Source: Acetobacter vaccinii
Lineage (GTDB): Bacteria > Pseudomonadota > Alphaproteobacteria > Acetobacterales > Acetobacteraceae
DNA length: 64,000 nucleotides
Reading direction: 5' to 3'
NCBI RefSeq assembly: GCF_008365315.1
Contig: NZ_CP043506.1
Location: 1,904,001-1,968,000 of the forward strand
The first letter of the stretch is position 1; each line of letters starts with the position of its first letter. The notes below the pieces were generated by a model. The model saw only the letters and a list, made by a program, of their open reading frames with translations, made no database searches and was not told the DNA's origin. Below are positions 43,303-51,539 of this stretch, in pieces. Both the position numbers and the translations under genes were made by a program.

Positions 43303-43583
43303 GTCTGGGGTAGTCTTCGTGCCGCTACGGATAGGGTAATCGGAGACCTGCATCCAAAGATGCTAAATGCGACCCAGTGGCAACTTTTTGACAGATGGCG
43401 TGTTATGCGCCCAGATACATTGCGATAAGGCCTGTGCAGGCTCGTTGGTTGTTGCTTAAAAAAGCATGGCACGGGCAGAAGACCGTATCAGATATGCCAG
43501 TCTGGGAGTTTTTGTTTATTTTATTAGTCAGTTTTTAAGAAGTTTTTCGAGTAGATTTTAAGTCTTGTTAGAGGATTTTAGAA
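43303..43583. other. intergenic region upstream of the glutaminase gene
   Basis: 281 bp. It holds a 22-codon open frame at 43360-43428 (MLNATQWQLFDRWRVMRPDT) that looks protein-like but has no ribosome site and may be a gene remnant. The last ~80 bp are T-rich and probably carry the promoter and leader of the glutaminase gene. Confidence 0.35.
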
Positions 43584-44645
43584 ATGTTTGGCCAAAAAAT
43601 ACGTAAGTTGCTTTTCGCTTTTGTTATAACCGGTTCTGTTTTTATTGCCTGTGACAGCCCAGTGTATGCCCGCGAGCGGGTGTTGCTGCCACCATCTCCA
43701 ACCATTCAGAAGGCTATCGAGCAGGCTTATGAAAAATTCCGTCACGTTACAGACGGTAAAAATGCTAGCTATATCCCTTATCTGGCCAAGGCAGATCCTG
43801 CTTTATATGGCATAGCCGTTGTTACGGCAGATGGCCGGGTTTTCAAAGTAGGGCAGGCCGACCATGCCTTCCCGGTTGAATCGGTGGCCAAAATATTCAC
43901 TCTGGCGGCTGTCCTGCGGGAGCATGGGGCTGAGACCGTTCTGCATAAGGTCGGGGTGAACGCAACGGGCCTGCCTTTCAATTCCGTTCTGGCAGTGGAA
44001 TTGAATAATGATAAGCTGGGCGGCAGTCCCCCGCCGGGTAACCCACTTGTTAACGCAGGGGCCATTGCCACTGCCAGCCTGGTAGACGGCAAAACGCTGG
44101 ATACACGATGGAAAAGTATTCTCAACACAGCAGGTGAATTTGCAGGACACCCGCTGCGGCTGAATAATGATGTGTATCGTTCCGAAATGGAGAGCAACCA
44201 GCATAATCAGGCTATTGCGGTTTTATTGCAGAGTTACGGCCACCTTTATGCAGACCCGACTGAAACAGTCGATCTTTATACCCGTGAGTGCTCGTATGAT
44301 GTGGACGCTGTAGACCTTGCGACCATGGGGGCTACTTTGGCCAACGGAGGCACCAACCCACGCACGCATCATGCTGCGGTTGACGCGGCGACAAGTGCCC
44401 GCGTGCTGGCGGTTATGGCAACGGCCGGGCTTTACAATACGTCGGGTGAATGGCTGTTCAAGGTCGGTTTGCCCGGCAAAAGTGGTGTTGGGGGCGGCAT
44501 TGTCGCGGTGGTTCCCGGCAAGCTGGCCATAGGTGTTTATTCCTCTCCGTTGGATGAGGCTGGCAATAGTGTGCGTGGGCAACTGGCTGTGCAGTTTATT
44601 GCCGAGACCTTGGGGGTGAATATCTTTGCTGCAGATGTACAGTAA
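43584..44645 (+). CDS. glutaminase (serine beta-lactamase fold) with export signal
   Basis: 353 residues with AGAGGA nine bases before the ATG. The N-terminus is a signal peptide (KIRKLLFAFVITGSVFIAC, probable cleavage after VYA near 29). The catalytic SxxK motif is S100-V-A-K103 in FPVESVAKIFTLA. GNPLVNAGAIATASL and ESNQHNQAIAVLLQSYGHL are glutaminase hallmarks, as is LPGKSGVGGGIVAVVPGKLAIGVYSSPLDEAGNSVRG near the end. It hydrolyses glutamine to glutamate and ammonia. Most bacterial members are cytoplasmic; this one should act in the periplasm, where released ammonia could buffer acid. Confidence 0.9.
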   Translation: MFGQKIRKLLFAFVITGSVFIACDSPVYARERVLLPPSPTIQKAIEQAYEKFRHVTDGKNASYIPYLAKADPALYGIAVVTADGRVFKVGQADHAFPVESVAKIFTLAAVLREHGAETVLHKVGVNATGLPFNSVLAVELNNDKLGGSPPPGNPLVNAGAIATASLVDGKTLDTRWKSILNTAGEFAGHPLRLNNDVYRSEMESNQHNQAIAVLLQSYGHLYADPTETVDLYTRECSYDVDAVDLATMGATLANGGTNPRTHHAAVDAATSARVLAVMATAGLYNTSGEWLFKVGLPGKSGVGGGIVAVVPGKLAIGVYSSPLDEAGNSVRGQLAVQFIAETLGVNIFAADVQ

Positions 44646-44819
44646 TTGCCTGTGTCAAACGCAAAAGAAAAAGTCTTCTAGAAGACGAAGGTTTCTATAA
44701 AGGCAGGCAATGGTGTGGCCGTTGTGTGTCTGATGGAATGCTCTCATACCCGCCTGACTGTCAGGTTGCGGTATGCAGGCTTCGGTGTGCAAGGCATCGT
44801 GTGTAGGAGAAAAGTCAGA

Positions 44820-45275
44820 ATGGTGTCCAAAACAATCAAGCCGCTGATCGGGCTGGCCATGATGGCCAGCCTTGTCACAGGCTGCGTCAGTGAGAGCCAG
44901 CAGATCCAGAGCAAGGAAGACCACCTTGCCGCTGCCGGGTTTGCAGTCAAGGCGGCCTCCACCCCCAAGCAGCAGACCATGCTCAACAGCCTGCCTCAGC
45001 ACCGCTTTATCAAGCGCGTGAAAGGCGACAAGGTTTTCTACGTTTATGCTGACACGGCTGTGTGTGATTGTCTGTATGTGGGTGATCAGGCCGCCTATGA
45101 CCATTACCAGCAGTATCGTCAGGCCAAGGCACTGGCAGATGAGCAGCAGATGACAGCCATCGAATACCAGAATGCTGAGTGGGATTGGGGCGGCTGGGGT
45201 CCGTGGGGGCCGGGCTGGACAGCCTGGAACCCGGCATGGGGCAACTGGGACCCCGGTATGTATCCGGGCTGGTAA
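44820..45275 (+). CDS. small lipoprotein with Trp/Gly-rich C-terminus
   Basis: 151 residues from the ATG at 44820, nine bases after AGGAGA; an upstream frame from 44715 would hide the lipobox. The signal and lipobox are MVSKTIKPLIGLAMMASLVTGC, with lipidated Cys22. The middle region is helical and has FYVYADTAVCDCLYVGDQAAYDHYQQY. The C-terminus is unusual: WDWGGWGPWGPGWTAWNPAW and more of the same. It is probably anchored in the outer membrane. Similar proteins are annotated only as hypothetical lipoproteins; the function is unknown. Confidence 0.8.
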   Translation: MVSKTIKPLIGLAMMASLVTGCVSESQQIQSKEDHLAAAGFAVKAASTPKQQTMLNSLPQHRFIKRVKGDKVFYVYADTAVCDCLYVGDQAAYDHYQQYRQAKALADEQQMTAIEYQNAEWDWGGWGPWGPGWTAWNPAWGNWDPGMYPGW

Positions 45276-45285
45276 TTGCTCATAA

Positions 45286-45316
45286 CCAGCAGTCTGTTCT
45301 GGTGACAGGCTGCTGG
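45286..45316 (+). terminator. hairpin after the lipoprotein gene, possible terminator
   Basis: CCAGCAGTCTGT pairs with ACAGGCTGCTGG (12 bp, one G-T pair) around a 7-nt loop. It lies 11 bp after the lipoprotein stop and before the convergent aldolase gene. No T-run follows, so intrinsic termination is uncertain. Confidence 0.45.
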
Positions 45317-45349
45317 CACGGTAGCGGTTATGTGTGAGTGGGCGTGGTC

Positions 45350-46099
45350 TTACTGGGTGTCACCCACCCACAGGGGGCCACGCTCCTTACGCATTTTTCG
45401 CACGGCAGCATCAAACATTTTCTGGGCTGCGCTGGAATTGACAATCACGCTTTCTGCATCTTCAGCGCAGCGGCGGCGGATTGTGTCGCTCAGGGTAACA
45501 TCGGCCCCAGGAATCATGCCTGTGTGGCATTGAATTTCAGCAGCGCGCTGCGCGATCCAGAGTAAGAAGAAGGCACGTGGAATATCCGCCCCACCGACAG
45601 CAATGCCATGGTTGCGAAGCACCAGAACATGCTTGTCGCCTAGGCTTTCCAGCATGCGGGGCCGTTCATCATCATACAGGGTAATGCCTTCGAACGTGTG
45701 GTAGCCTACGCGCTCAAACAGTTGCGCCCCATAAAAATTATCGTGGCTGAAACCACTTTCTTTCATGGCGACGGCACAGACAGCATTGGTGTGGGTGTGA
45801 ATAATGCAGTGCACATCGTCCCGCGCAGCGTGGATGGCACCGTGCAGTGCAAACCCGGCCGGGTTGGGGCGGGTCACGCCGTTGCTGATAATGTGGCCAT
45901 CCGCATCGACCACCAGCAGGTTTTCTGGCGTTACTTCATCGTAGTTCAGGCCAAAGGCATTGACCAGATAACGGCGCGGTTCGCCCGGCAGCCGAACTGA
46001 GATGTGGTTGAAGATCATTTCGGTCCAGCCGAAATAGCTGACCAGATGGTAGCATTCGGCAAGCTGGATACGGAGGTTTTCTTCAGTGTTCTGCCACAT
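45350..46099 (-). CDS. class II aldolase/adducin family protein
   Basis: 249 residues. Metal ligands are visible: HTHTNAV for the zinc pair and LRNHGIAVGG for the third His, with SNGVTRPNPAGFALHGAIHAAR before them. The family includes sugar-phosphate aldolases and small decarboxylases; the exact reaction is not evident. It is last in a minus-strand group with a ketopantoate reductase-like gene and an OprB porin, with 1 bp separating it from the former, so they are probably one transcript for uptake and conversion of a small hydroxy compound. Confidence 0.87.
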   Translation of the reverse strand: MWQNTEENLRIQLAECYHLVSYFGWTEMIFNHISVRLPGEPRRYLVNAFGLNYDEVTPENLLVVDADGHIISNGVTRPNPAGFALHGAIHAARDDVHCIIHTHTNAVCAVAMKESGFSHDNFYGAQLFERVGYHTFEGITLYDDERPRMLESLGDKHVLVLRNHGIAVGGADIPRAFFLLWIAQRAAEIQCHTGMIPGADVTLSDTIRRRCAEDAESVIVNSSAAQKMFDAAVRKMRKERGPLWVGDTQ

Positions 46100-46100
46100 G

Positions 46101-47129
46101 TCATAAATTCCTTTGTGTGGTGTAGGCGGGCTGTCCAGACAGGTGCTGCCGAAGTGCGGCCTTACGCCGGGTCAGGATGACCAAGGCTTCAGTCGTTGGC
46201 ATGGGCACGGCGTAACAGGCAGCCAGTGCCAGAACGGCCTCTCCCATGGCGGATACTTCCAGAGGGCGGTTATGCTGATAGTCCTGCAACATGGATGTCG
46301 GGTGGGTGCCACCTTGTTCCATCTTGCTCATCAGCGCCTCCAGAGGTGGGAGGTCAGACAGCCCATAAGCAAGACCCAGAGTCTGCATTTCCTTCAGGCT
46401 CTGGTAAATCAGTGTGCGTGTGTCGGCAGCGCTTGTTAGGCTATGCAGCGTTGCCTCACATAAAACAGATAGAAAATTACTGGAAACATTCAGGGAGAGT
46501 TTGTTCCAGACATCTTTCCTGATGTCGAAAATTTCCTGAAAGACCGAGTTGTCGTTGCCTAGAATCTCCAGAACGGCTTGCGTGCATGTTCCGCCTTGCG
46601 TTGCAGCTCCCAATAGAAAGCGGGGAGAGCCAGAAAAGTGTATATGCCCAGGCTCAACAACCTGAGAAAACGCATAGGCGACGCATCCATAGATAGAGTT
46701 TGGGTTTAGCGCGCTCAAACTGCCATCTGGGTCCAGAATGTGTTGCAGGGTTGGCTGAGTGTCCTCTGGGGCCATCCACCATGGAAAACCATTGACGACA
46801 GGAATAATTTTTGTTTCCGGGCCAATCGCATGGAGAACCGTTTTAAGCAGTGACGGTAAATGATGGTATTTGCCACAAAGAATAATCACGTCCTGCACCC
46901 TGTCTGGGGCGCGGGAGGCTGCGGGGAGCCTGTGATGTGTTGTTGTTTCCCCGTTGGTACAGGTTAGCCCCTGCTGTTGCAGAGCAAGGAGGGTTTCCCC
47001 CCGCGCTACCACCGACAGAACCAAAGGGCGGGGAGCGAGAAGGGAAGCCAGTAGCCCGCCAATCCCCCCCATGCCTGCAATGCACACATGGGGGTGAACA
47101 AGACCAGTAGCGGGAGTAGAAACTGTCAT
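46101..47129 (-). CDS. 2-dehydropantoate 2-reductase-like oxidoreductase (PanE/ApbA family)
   Basis: 342 residues. It has an N-terminal Rossmann motif VCIAGMGGIGGLLASLLA, then DVIILCGKYHHLPSLLKTV and VVNGFPWW where the family usually has NG..N. The C-terminal helical domain has DVWNKLSLNVSSNFLSVL and a conserved HPTSMLQDYQHNRPLEV. It overlaps the porin gene by ATGA. The family reduces 2-keto acids, mostly ketopantoate to pantoate, but the porin/aldolase context suggests a catabolic relative. The enzyme would use NADPH in the cytoplasm. Confidence 0.85.
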   Translation of the reverse strand: MTVSTPATGLVHPHVCIAGMGGIGGLLASLLAPRPLVLSVVARGETLLALQQQGLTCTNGETTTHHRLPAASRAPDRVQDVIILCGKYHHLPSLLKTVLHAIGPETKIIPVVNGFPWWMAPEDTQPTLQHILDPDGSLSALNPNSIYGCVAYAFSQVVEPGHIHFSGSPRFLLGAATQGGTCTQAVLEILGNDNSVFQEIFDIRKDVWNKLSLNVSSNFLSVLCEATLHSLTSAADTRTLIYQSLKEMQTLGLAYGLSDLPPLEALMSKMEQGGTHPTSMLQDYQHNRPLEVSAMGEAVLALAACYAVPMPTTEALVILTRRKAALRQHLSGQPAYTTQRNL

Positions 47130-48661
47130 GGAAAGCCAGCCATTTTATCAAGATAGACAAACAGGGTCGCCCCAACTTCCACCACATCATGCGGGTGTTT
47201 GGCGGTCATGGGGGCATAGTAGGTGTTGGGGTTGATGACATATTGCAGGCTTGGTTCAAACGCGACATTGGGCATCAGGAACACATGGGCGTGCATGTCG
47301 GCAACAAGATGGTCTGCGCCAGGGGGTTTGCCGTCGCCACCGCTCAGCTTGTTGGCTTCACCCAGAAACTGTTCCTCACGCGGGCCAAGCTTGCTCCAGT
47401 GGAACTGGATACCATAGCTGTCCAGCGGGTGGCCAGCAAAAGGAGCCTGCACAAATGCGCCCAGATAGGCTTCCGCCTGGATAGGGGCATAGGTCTCGAA
47501 GTCCGTGCCTGCACCACCATACACGGCAAGGGCCATGCCGTGGGGGTCGCGCGTGGTGCCATGGTCTTTACGCCAGACATACTGCTGCCCGCTTAAGAAG
47601 ATGCCCGACATACCAGTATGGCGCAGGGGGGCGGAATGCTTGTCATACAACTGCGACGTACCATTGGTGGTGCGGATCGGGTCGGTGACGGTGGAGGAGT
47701 TATAATAGCCCAGGAACTCAAACATGGACGGATAGGCCGACTTGTCAAAGCCGCGCTTGTAGGCAATTTCGCCTACACCAGCGGCACCGCTTGCGCCGTC
47801 TGTGTCCCATTGCCAGCCATTGGTGTAAAAGACGGTCTTGTTTACTTCTGCCGCAGCAGCCTGCACATACCACTCGGGCGTAATGTGGTAGATGGCATGG
47901 CCTGACCATGTTGCATACACAAAGGTGCTGATGCCAGCATCCTGCGACCAGATGTCCTTAAAGCAGGTCAGGATCTGGTTACAGTTGGGCACAAGGAAGT
48001 AGCGCGAGATATTGGCGCGGCCGAACTCGACTTCCAGCTTGTTTTTAAACAGCTTCTGATCAAGCGTCAGTTCGCTCAGATAATTGCCGCGGAACAGGTG
48101 AGGGGGCTGATAACCGACAATGTTGTCCCCAACCTGCTGGGACCAATGCTTGTCGTTATCACGCAGGAAGAAGATATCTTCCCCAAAGTGGACCTGCGCG
48201 CCTTTCCAGCCCAGCAGCTTCTCCAGGTCGATATTGGTTTCAATCACGCCCAGCGCATTTTGCAGGCGTGCGCCGGGTTTGACACCACCGGCAACATTGC
48301 TGACAAAGTTGTCGATCAGCAGGGCATGAAAAGTAATACCGTAATCCTTGAGCGGCTTGAGCACATTGTAGAAAAACCCTTTCCTGGGTTTGTAATCCAC
48401 AACGGAAACCGGCACGGACGGCAGAATTTTCGGGCTGATATTGTTTGGAGCTGCCAGAAAATCGACATCAGGGTTGGTATGCTTGTGGCCGATCACGCTT
48501 ATGGGCTGGCGTGTGGCGACAGGTGTGTTTGTGGCAGGTGCAGGTACAGTTTTGTCAACACTGGTGTTTTGAGAACTGGTCGCACTTGCTGTTGCAGGGA
48601 ACGAGCTGGAAACGCTGGTGATGATGCAACAGGTGCCGAGTATCTTGAGGATGCGCTGCAT
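47126..48661 (-). CDS. OprB-type carbohydrate-selective porin
   Basis: 511 residues with a signal peptide (MQRILKILGTCCIITSVSSSFPATASA). The mature protein has features of the OprB family: LEKLLGWKGAQVHFGEDIFF, FRGNYLSELTLDQKLFKNKLEVEFGRANISRYF and a C-terminal FEPSLQYVINPNTYY, with a beta-barrel pattern throughout. It forms an outer-membrane channel for sugars or related polyols; such proteins are abundant in acetic acid bacteria. It is first gene of the group with the reductase and aldolase. Confidence 0.88.
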   Translation of the reverse strand: MQRILKILGTCCIITSVSSSFPATASATSSQNTSVDKTVPAPATNTPVATRQPISVIGHKHTNPDVDFLAAPNNISPKILPSVPVSVVDYKPRKGFFYNVLKPLKDYGITFHALLIDNFVSNVAGGVKPGARLQNALGVIETNIDLEKLLGWKGAQVHFGEDIFFLRDNDKHWSQQVGDNIVGYQPPHLFRGNYLSELTLDQKLFKNKLEVEFGRANISRYFLVPNCNQILTCFKDIWSQDAGISTFVYATWSGHAIYHITPEWYVQAAAAEVNKTVFYTNGWQWDTDGASGAAGVGEIAYKRGFDKSAYPSMFEFLGYYNSSTVTDPIRTTNGTSQLYDKHSAPLRHTGMSGIFLSGQQYVWRKDHGTTRDPHGMALAVYGGAGTDFETYAPIQAEAYLGAFVQAPFAGHPLDSYGIQFHWSKLGPREEQFLGEANKLSGGDGKPPGADHLVADMHAHVFLMPNVAFEPSLQYVINPNTYYAPMTAKHPHDVVEVGATLFVYLDKMAGFP

Positions 48662-49418
48662 GGGCAGAAAACTCCGTCAGGAAAAAGTGGCAGGGGTGGT
48701 TTGCGTCATAATGTTTCCATATCGAAATGGTATGATTGCGATGATGCTAAGGTGAAGGCAAGGAAGTGGATGATTTTTAAAGTTTCCGTCCACAGTAGCC
48801 GGGTGTGTCCGGTACAATTCTGAAAAAGAGTTTTTACTGTCATAAGCGCGTGGGTTCGCAATCATGTGCTGGATGCAGGGGTGATATCAGGAATCGTTAC
48901 GGTTTCATTATAGACGAGGATTCTAGTGAAGTTTCAATATAAAAAAGCGCGAAAGCATCCAAAAATTTTTTGTTGAGAATTTTCGCATAAATTGCGTGCC
49001 CGCTCTGTTTTTAGAGAGAAAGAGAGCTTAGGGACCGGCTCTCGCCTGATATGGGTCAGGGGAGAGTACGAATTTGCAATAAACTGACAACATCTTGAAA
49101 TTAAAAATATATTATAAAAAGAACGAGATTATTCTCGGAATTTGAACGTGGAAAACTATTGACAATTCCCCCTCGATTCTGTCTCCTTTTGATATCGCAA
49201 TGAATTGGGTCGGTGTTGGAGCGATAGGATTCCCCATGCCGCCATCCGATACCATAACGTGAAATATCAACTAGATGATGGGCATTTCATGCACCTGCAT
49301 GCTGGTCCGGTTGTTGGTGAGCATGGCGGGGGGCTTTTAATAGTCTGCCCGCGCCATCCAAACTGGAAAATGCCTGTCATGCGTCGCCCCTTCACCGTGT
49401 CTGCCATGGAGACCTGAG
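48662..49418. other. long intergenic region between the OprB porin and the MFS gene
   Basis: 757 bp, AT-rich in the middle. A hairpin at 49039-49066 is the main feature. The 70-codon frame at 49205-49417, ending right before the MFS start, begins with TTG and has no recognisable domain. The divergent promoters of both flanking genes should lie here; no clear regulatory box was identified. Confidence 0.4.
49039..49066. other. hairpin upstream of the MFS gene
   Basis: CTCTCGCCTGA pairs with TCAGGGGAGAG over 11 positions with one mismatch and a 6-nt loop. No T-run follows. It could be part of the MFS leader. Confidence 0.35.
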
Positions 49419-50741
49419 ATGAGCCGCCTGCGGCAAACCAATGTCATGATCCTGTTCATGCTGGCCTATCTGCTATCTTATATAGACAGGCAGATCCTTT
49501 CCCTGCTGATCGGCCCCATACAGGCGGATCTGCACTTGGGTGACACCCAGTTTGCCTGCCTGAACGGGCTGGCTTTTTCCCTTCTGTATGCCGTGTTGGG
49601 TTTCCCTCTGGCCAGCTTGAGCGACCGTAAGCCACGCCCCCCGATTATTGTTGCAGGTGTTATCTTGTGGAGCCTGGCCACCATGGCTTGCGGGCTTTGC
49701 AACAGTTTCTGGTCTCTGTTTCTGTGCCGTGTGCTGGTTGGCCTGGGCGAGGCCGCATTGGCCCCCGCAGTCTATTCTTTCCTGGCCGATATTGTCCCCA
49801 AGGAAAGGCTGGCAGGTACGCTGTCGGTTTTCTTTTTGGGGTCTTTCCTCGGGTCGGGCTGTGCCTTCCTGTTTGGTGGCAGCCTGCTTGGCGTTGCCCA
49901 GCAGTATAACGTGACATCCTTGCATGCGTGGCAGGTCTGTTTTCTGGTGGTTGGCCTGCCGGGGCTGGTTCTAGGGGCGGTTATTGCCGCAACAGTGCGC
50001 GAACCAGCACGCCGCCGCGTGGCAGGGCCGCATGTGCCCGCAGCGCAGGCGATTGCGTTCTTTCGGCAGCATAAAGAGTTCTTCAGCCTGCATATGCTGG
50101 GTTATACGCTGCTGGCTGTCACCCTCTTCTCGCTTTTTAGCTGGATGCCAGCCCAGATGATGCGCATCCACCACATGACCCATGCCCAGCTTGGCCTGAC
50201 ATTAGGGTCAATTGTTATTGTCTGTGGCAGTGCCGGGGTGTTTGCCAGTGGCTGGCTGATTGATTACCTGACCCGCCGTGGCCTTGTCTGCGCACCGCAG
50301 ATTGTGGCTGCTACGGCTGCCTTTCTGGCCAGTGTGCCGCTTGTTATCAGTGTTCTCACACACGACAGTCATCTGGCTGTTATTTCCTTTGCTGTGGCGT
50401 TCTTTTTTGCGTCCTTCCCCATGCCGCCTTCCGCAACGGTTCTTCAGATTGTGGTGCCGGTGCCTATGCGGGCACGGTTTTCGGCCACCATGCTGTTCTG
50501 CAATGCTATTGGGGGGCTTTCTGGTGGTTCTCTGCTGATCGGCGCTTTGAACGACAAAGTGTTTCACTCTCCTGCGGCCATTGGCCTGTCCATGGCGCTG
50601 GTCGCGGGCACGGCAAGTGTGCTGGGTGGTATTATGCTGCTGCTGTGCATGCGTTCTTACAAGGTGCTGTATGACAACCGTATGAGCAACCAGCATGATA
50701 TGCCTGTTGCTACTCCGACTATGGTGGAGCAGCCTGCTTAA
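49419..50741 (+). CDS. MFS transporter
   Basis: 440 residues with twelve predicted helices. The first helix contains MLAYLLSYIDRQILSLLIGPIQADLHLGDTQFA, as in the spinster-like/aromatic-acid group, and the loop 2-3 motif is GFPLASLSDRKPRPPI (an MFS GxxxDRxxRR relative). The R-rich VPKERLAGTLSVF lies after helix 4. The substrate is unknown. It stands near the iac-type genes and behind a long leader, so a role in aromatic acid traffic is possible but speculative. A terminator follows. Confidence 0.87.
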   Translation: MSRLRQTNVMILFMLAYLLSYIDRQILSLLIGPIQADLHLGDTQFACLNGLAFSLLYAVLGFPLASLSDRKPRPPIIVAGVILWSLATMACGLCNSFWSLFLCRVLVGLGEAALAPAVYSFLADIVPKERLAGTLSVFFLGSFLGSGCAFLFGGSLLGVAQQYNVTSLHAWQVCFLVVGLPGLVLGAVIAATVREPARRRVAGPHVPAAQAIAFFRQHKEFFSLHMLGYTLLAVTLFSLFSWMPAQMMRIHHMTHAQLGLTLGSIVIVCGSAGVFASGWLIDYLTRRGLVCAPQIVAATAAFLASVPLVISVLTHDSHLAVISFAVAFFFASFPMPPSATVLQIVVPVPMRARFSATMLFCNAIGGLSGGSLLIGALNDKVFHSPAAIGLSMALVAGTASVLGGIMLLLCMRSYKVLYDNRMSNQHDMPVATPTMVEQPA

Positions 50742-50804
50742 AAACAGGCGGGATAGCTCGGGGCTGCCAGTATAGGCGGCCCCGGTAACAGGGTTACGAA
50801 TGTC

Positions 50805-50854
50805 AAAGAGCGGTCCGGCCAGGCATTACGATGCAGGCCGGGCCGCTCTTTTTT
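50805..50854. terminator. rho-independent terminator after the MFS gene
   Basis: AAAGAGCGGTCCGGCC pairs with GGCCGGGCCGCTCTTT (16 bp, one G-T pair) and is followed by TTT. A-rich on the left, so it could also serve the convergent MarR gene. Confidence 0.88.
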
Positions 50855-50898
50855 GTGCAAGAGTTTTGAGGGTTGCCCGTCAGGCTACCCAGCCCGGT

Positions 50899-51399
50899 TT
50901 AGTAGAGGTTGTGGTACAGCTTGCGGCATAAACTCAGGAGAAGCTGGATCTCCTGATCATCGCAATCATGGAAAGCGCGCTCGAAAATAAGCGAGGCAAT
51001 AGAGCGGACATCGGCAAAGCTCTGGCGACCTTTGTCGCTCAGGCGCACTTCCGTAACGCGGCCATCCTGTTCGGAGACTGCGGTGCTGACCAGCCCCTCG
51101 TTTTCCATGCGGTAGATCAGCTTGGTCGTGGTGGAAATGCGAAACACAGCCAGTTCCGCAATGCGGCTCATGGGGGCGCAGTTTTCTTCATGCAGGATAG
51201 CAAGGACACGCCAGCGCGACATATCCATGCCCACGCGTTTGAGGTGTGTGTCCATGCGGAGCTGATAAAGCCCGACCAACCGCGCAAGGTGGAAAAAGGG
51301 GGAGGAGTCAGCAGAAAACAGCGGGTCTTGCGGATCTGCTGCGCGCCATACCTTGCTGTTTCGTTTTCTTATCACTGCATGTCTCGCTCTACCTGACAA
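50899..51399 (-). CDS. MarR-family regulator, candidate IacR
   Basis: 166 residues. It has a winged-helix MarR core: MSRWRVLAILHEENCAPMSRIAELAVFRISTTTKLIYRMENEGLVSTAVSEQDGRVTEVRLSDKGRQ, with the wing DGR motif. It faces the same way as the PQQ dehydrogenase and aldehyde dehydrogenase genes, 140 bp downstream of the former. Characterised iac clusters are controlled by a MarR-type repressor, IacR, released by indole-3-acetate, and this is the only MarR gene in the region. The IacR identity is inference from context. Confidence 0.85.
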   Translation of the reverse strand: MSGRARHAVIRKRNSKVWRAADPQDPLFSADSSPFFHLARLVGLYQLRMDTHLKRVGMDMSRWRVLAILHEENCAPMSRIAELAVFRISTTTKLIYRMENEGLVSTAVSEQDGRVTEVRLSDKGRQSFADVRSIASLIFERAFHDCDDQEIQLLLSLCRKLYHNLY

Positions 51400-51495
51400 C
51401 AGCCTCTTCCCTAGCTTCTTTGCCGGGTCGTGTGAAGTTGCACTTTGGCAATTTGTTTGCGGCGAGCGGTTACTGATGCAGGAGCAGGCAGCGAT

Positions 51496-51527
51496 GGTGC
51501 TCCTGACCGCCGAGGATCAGGAGCACC
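51496..51527 (-). terminator. hairpin after the PQQ dehydrogenase gene
   Basis: A perfect 11-bp stem, GGTGCTCCTGA with TCAGGAGCACC, and a 10-nt loop, 13 bp beyond the dehydrogenase stop. No T-run on the minus strand, so termination may need other factors. Confidence 0.55.
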
Positions 51528-51539
51528 TTATACTGTGTG

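Noticed and set aside
43360..43428. 22-codon protein-like frame before the glutaminase gene
   Set aside because: No ribosome site and too short to place; perhaps a remnant, but not supportable as a gene.
49205..49417. 70-codon frame ending next to the MFS start
   Set aside because: Begins with TTG, has no recognisable domain and no ribosome site; may be chance.
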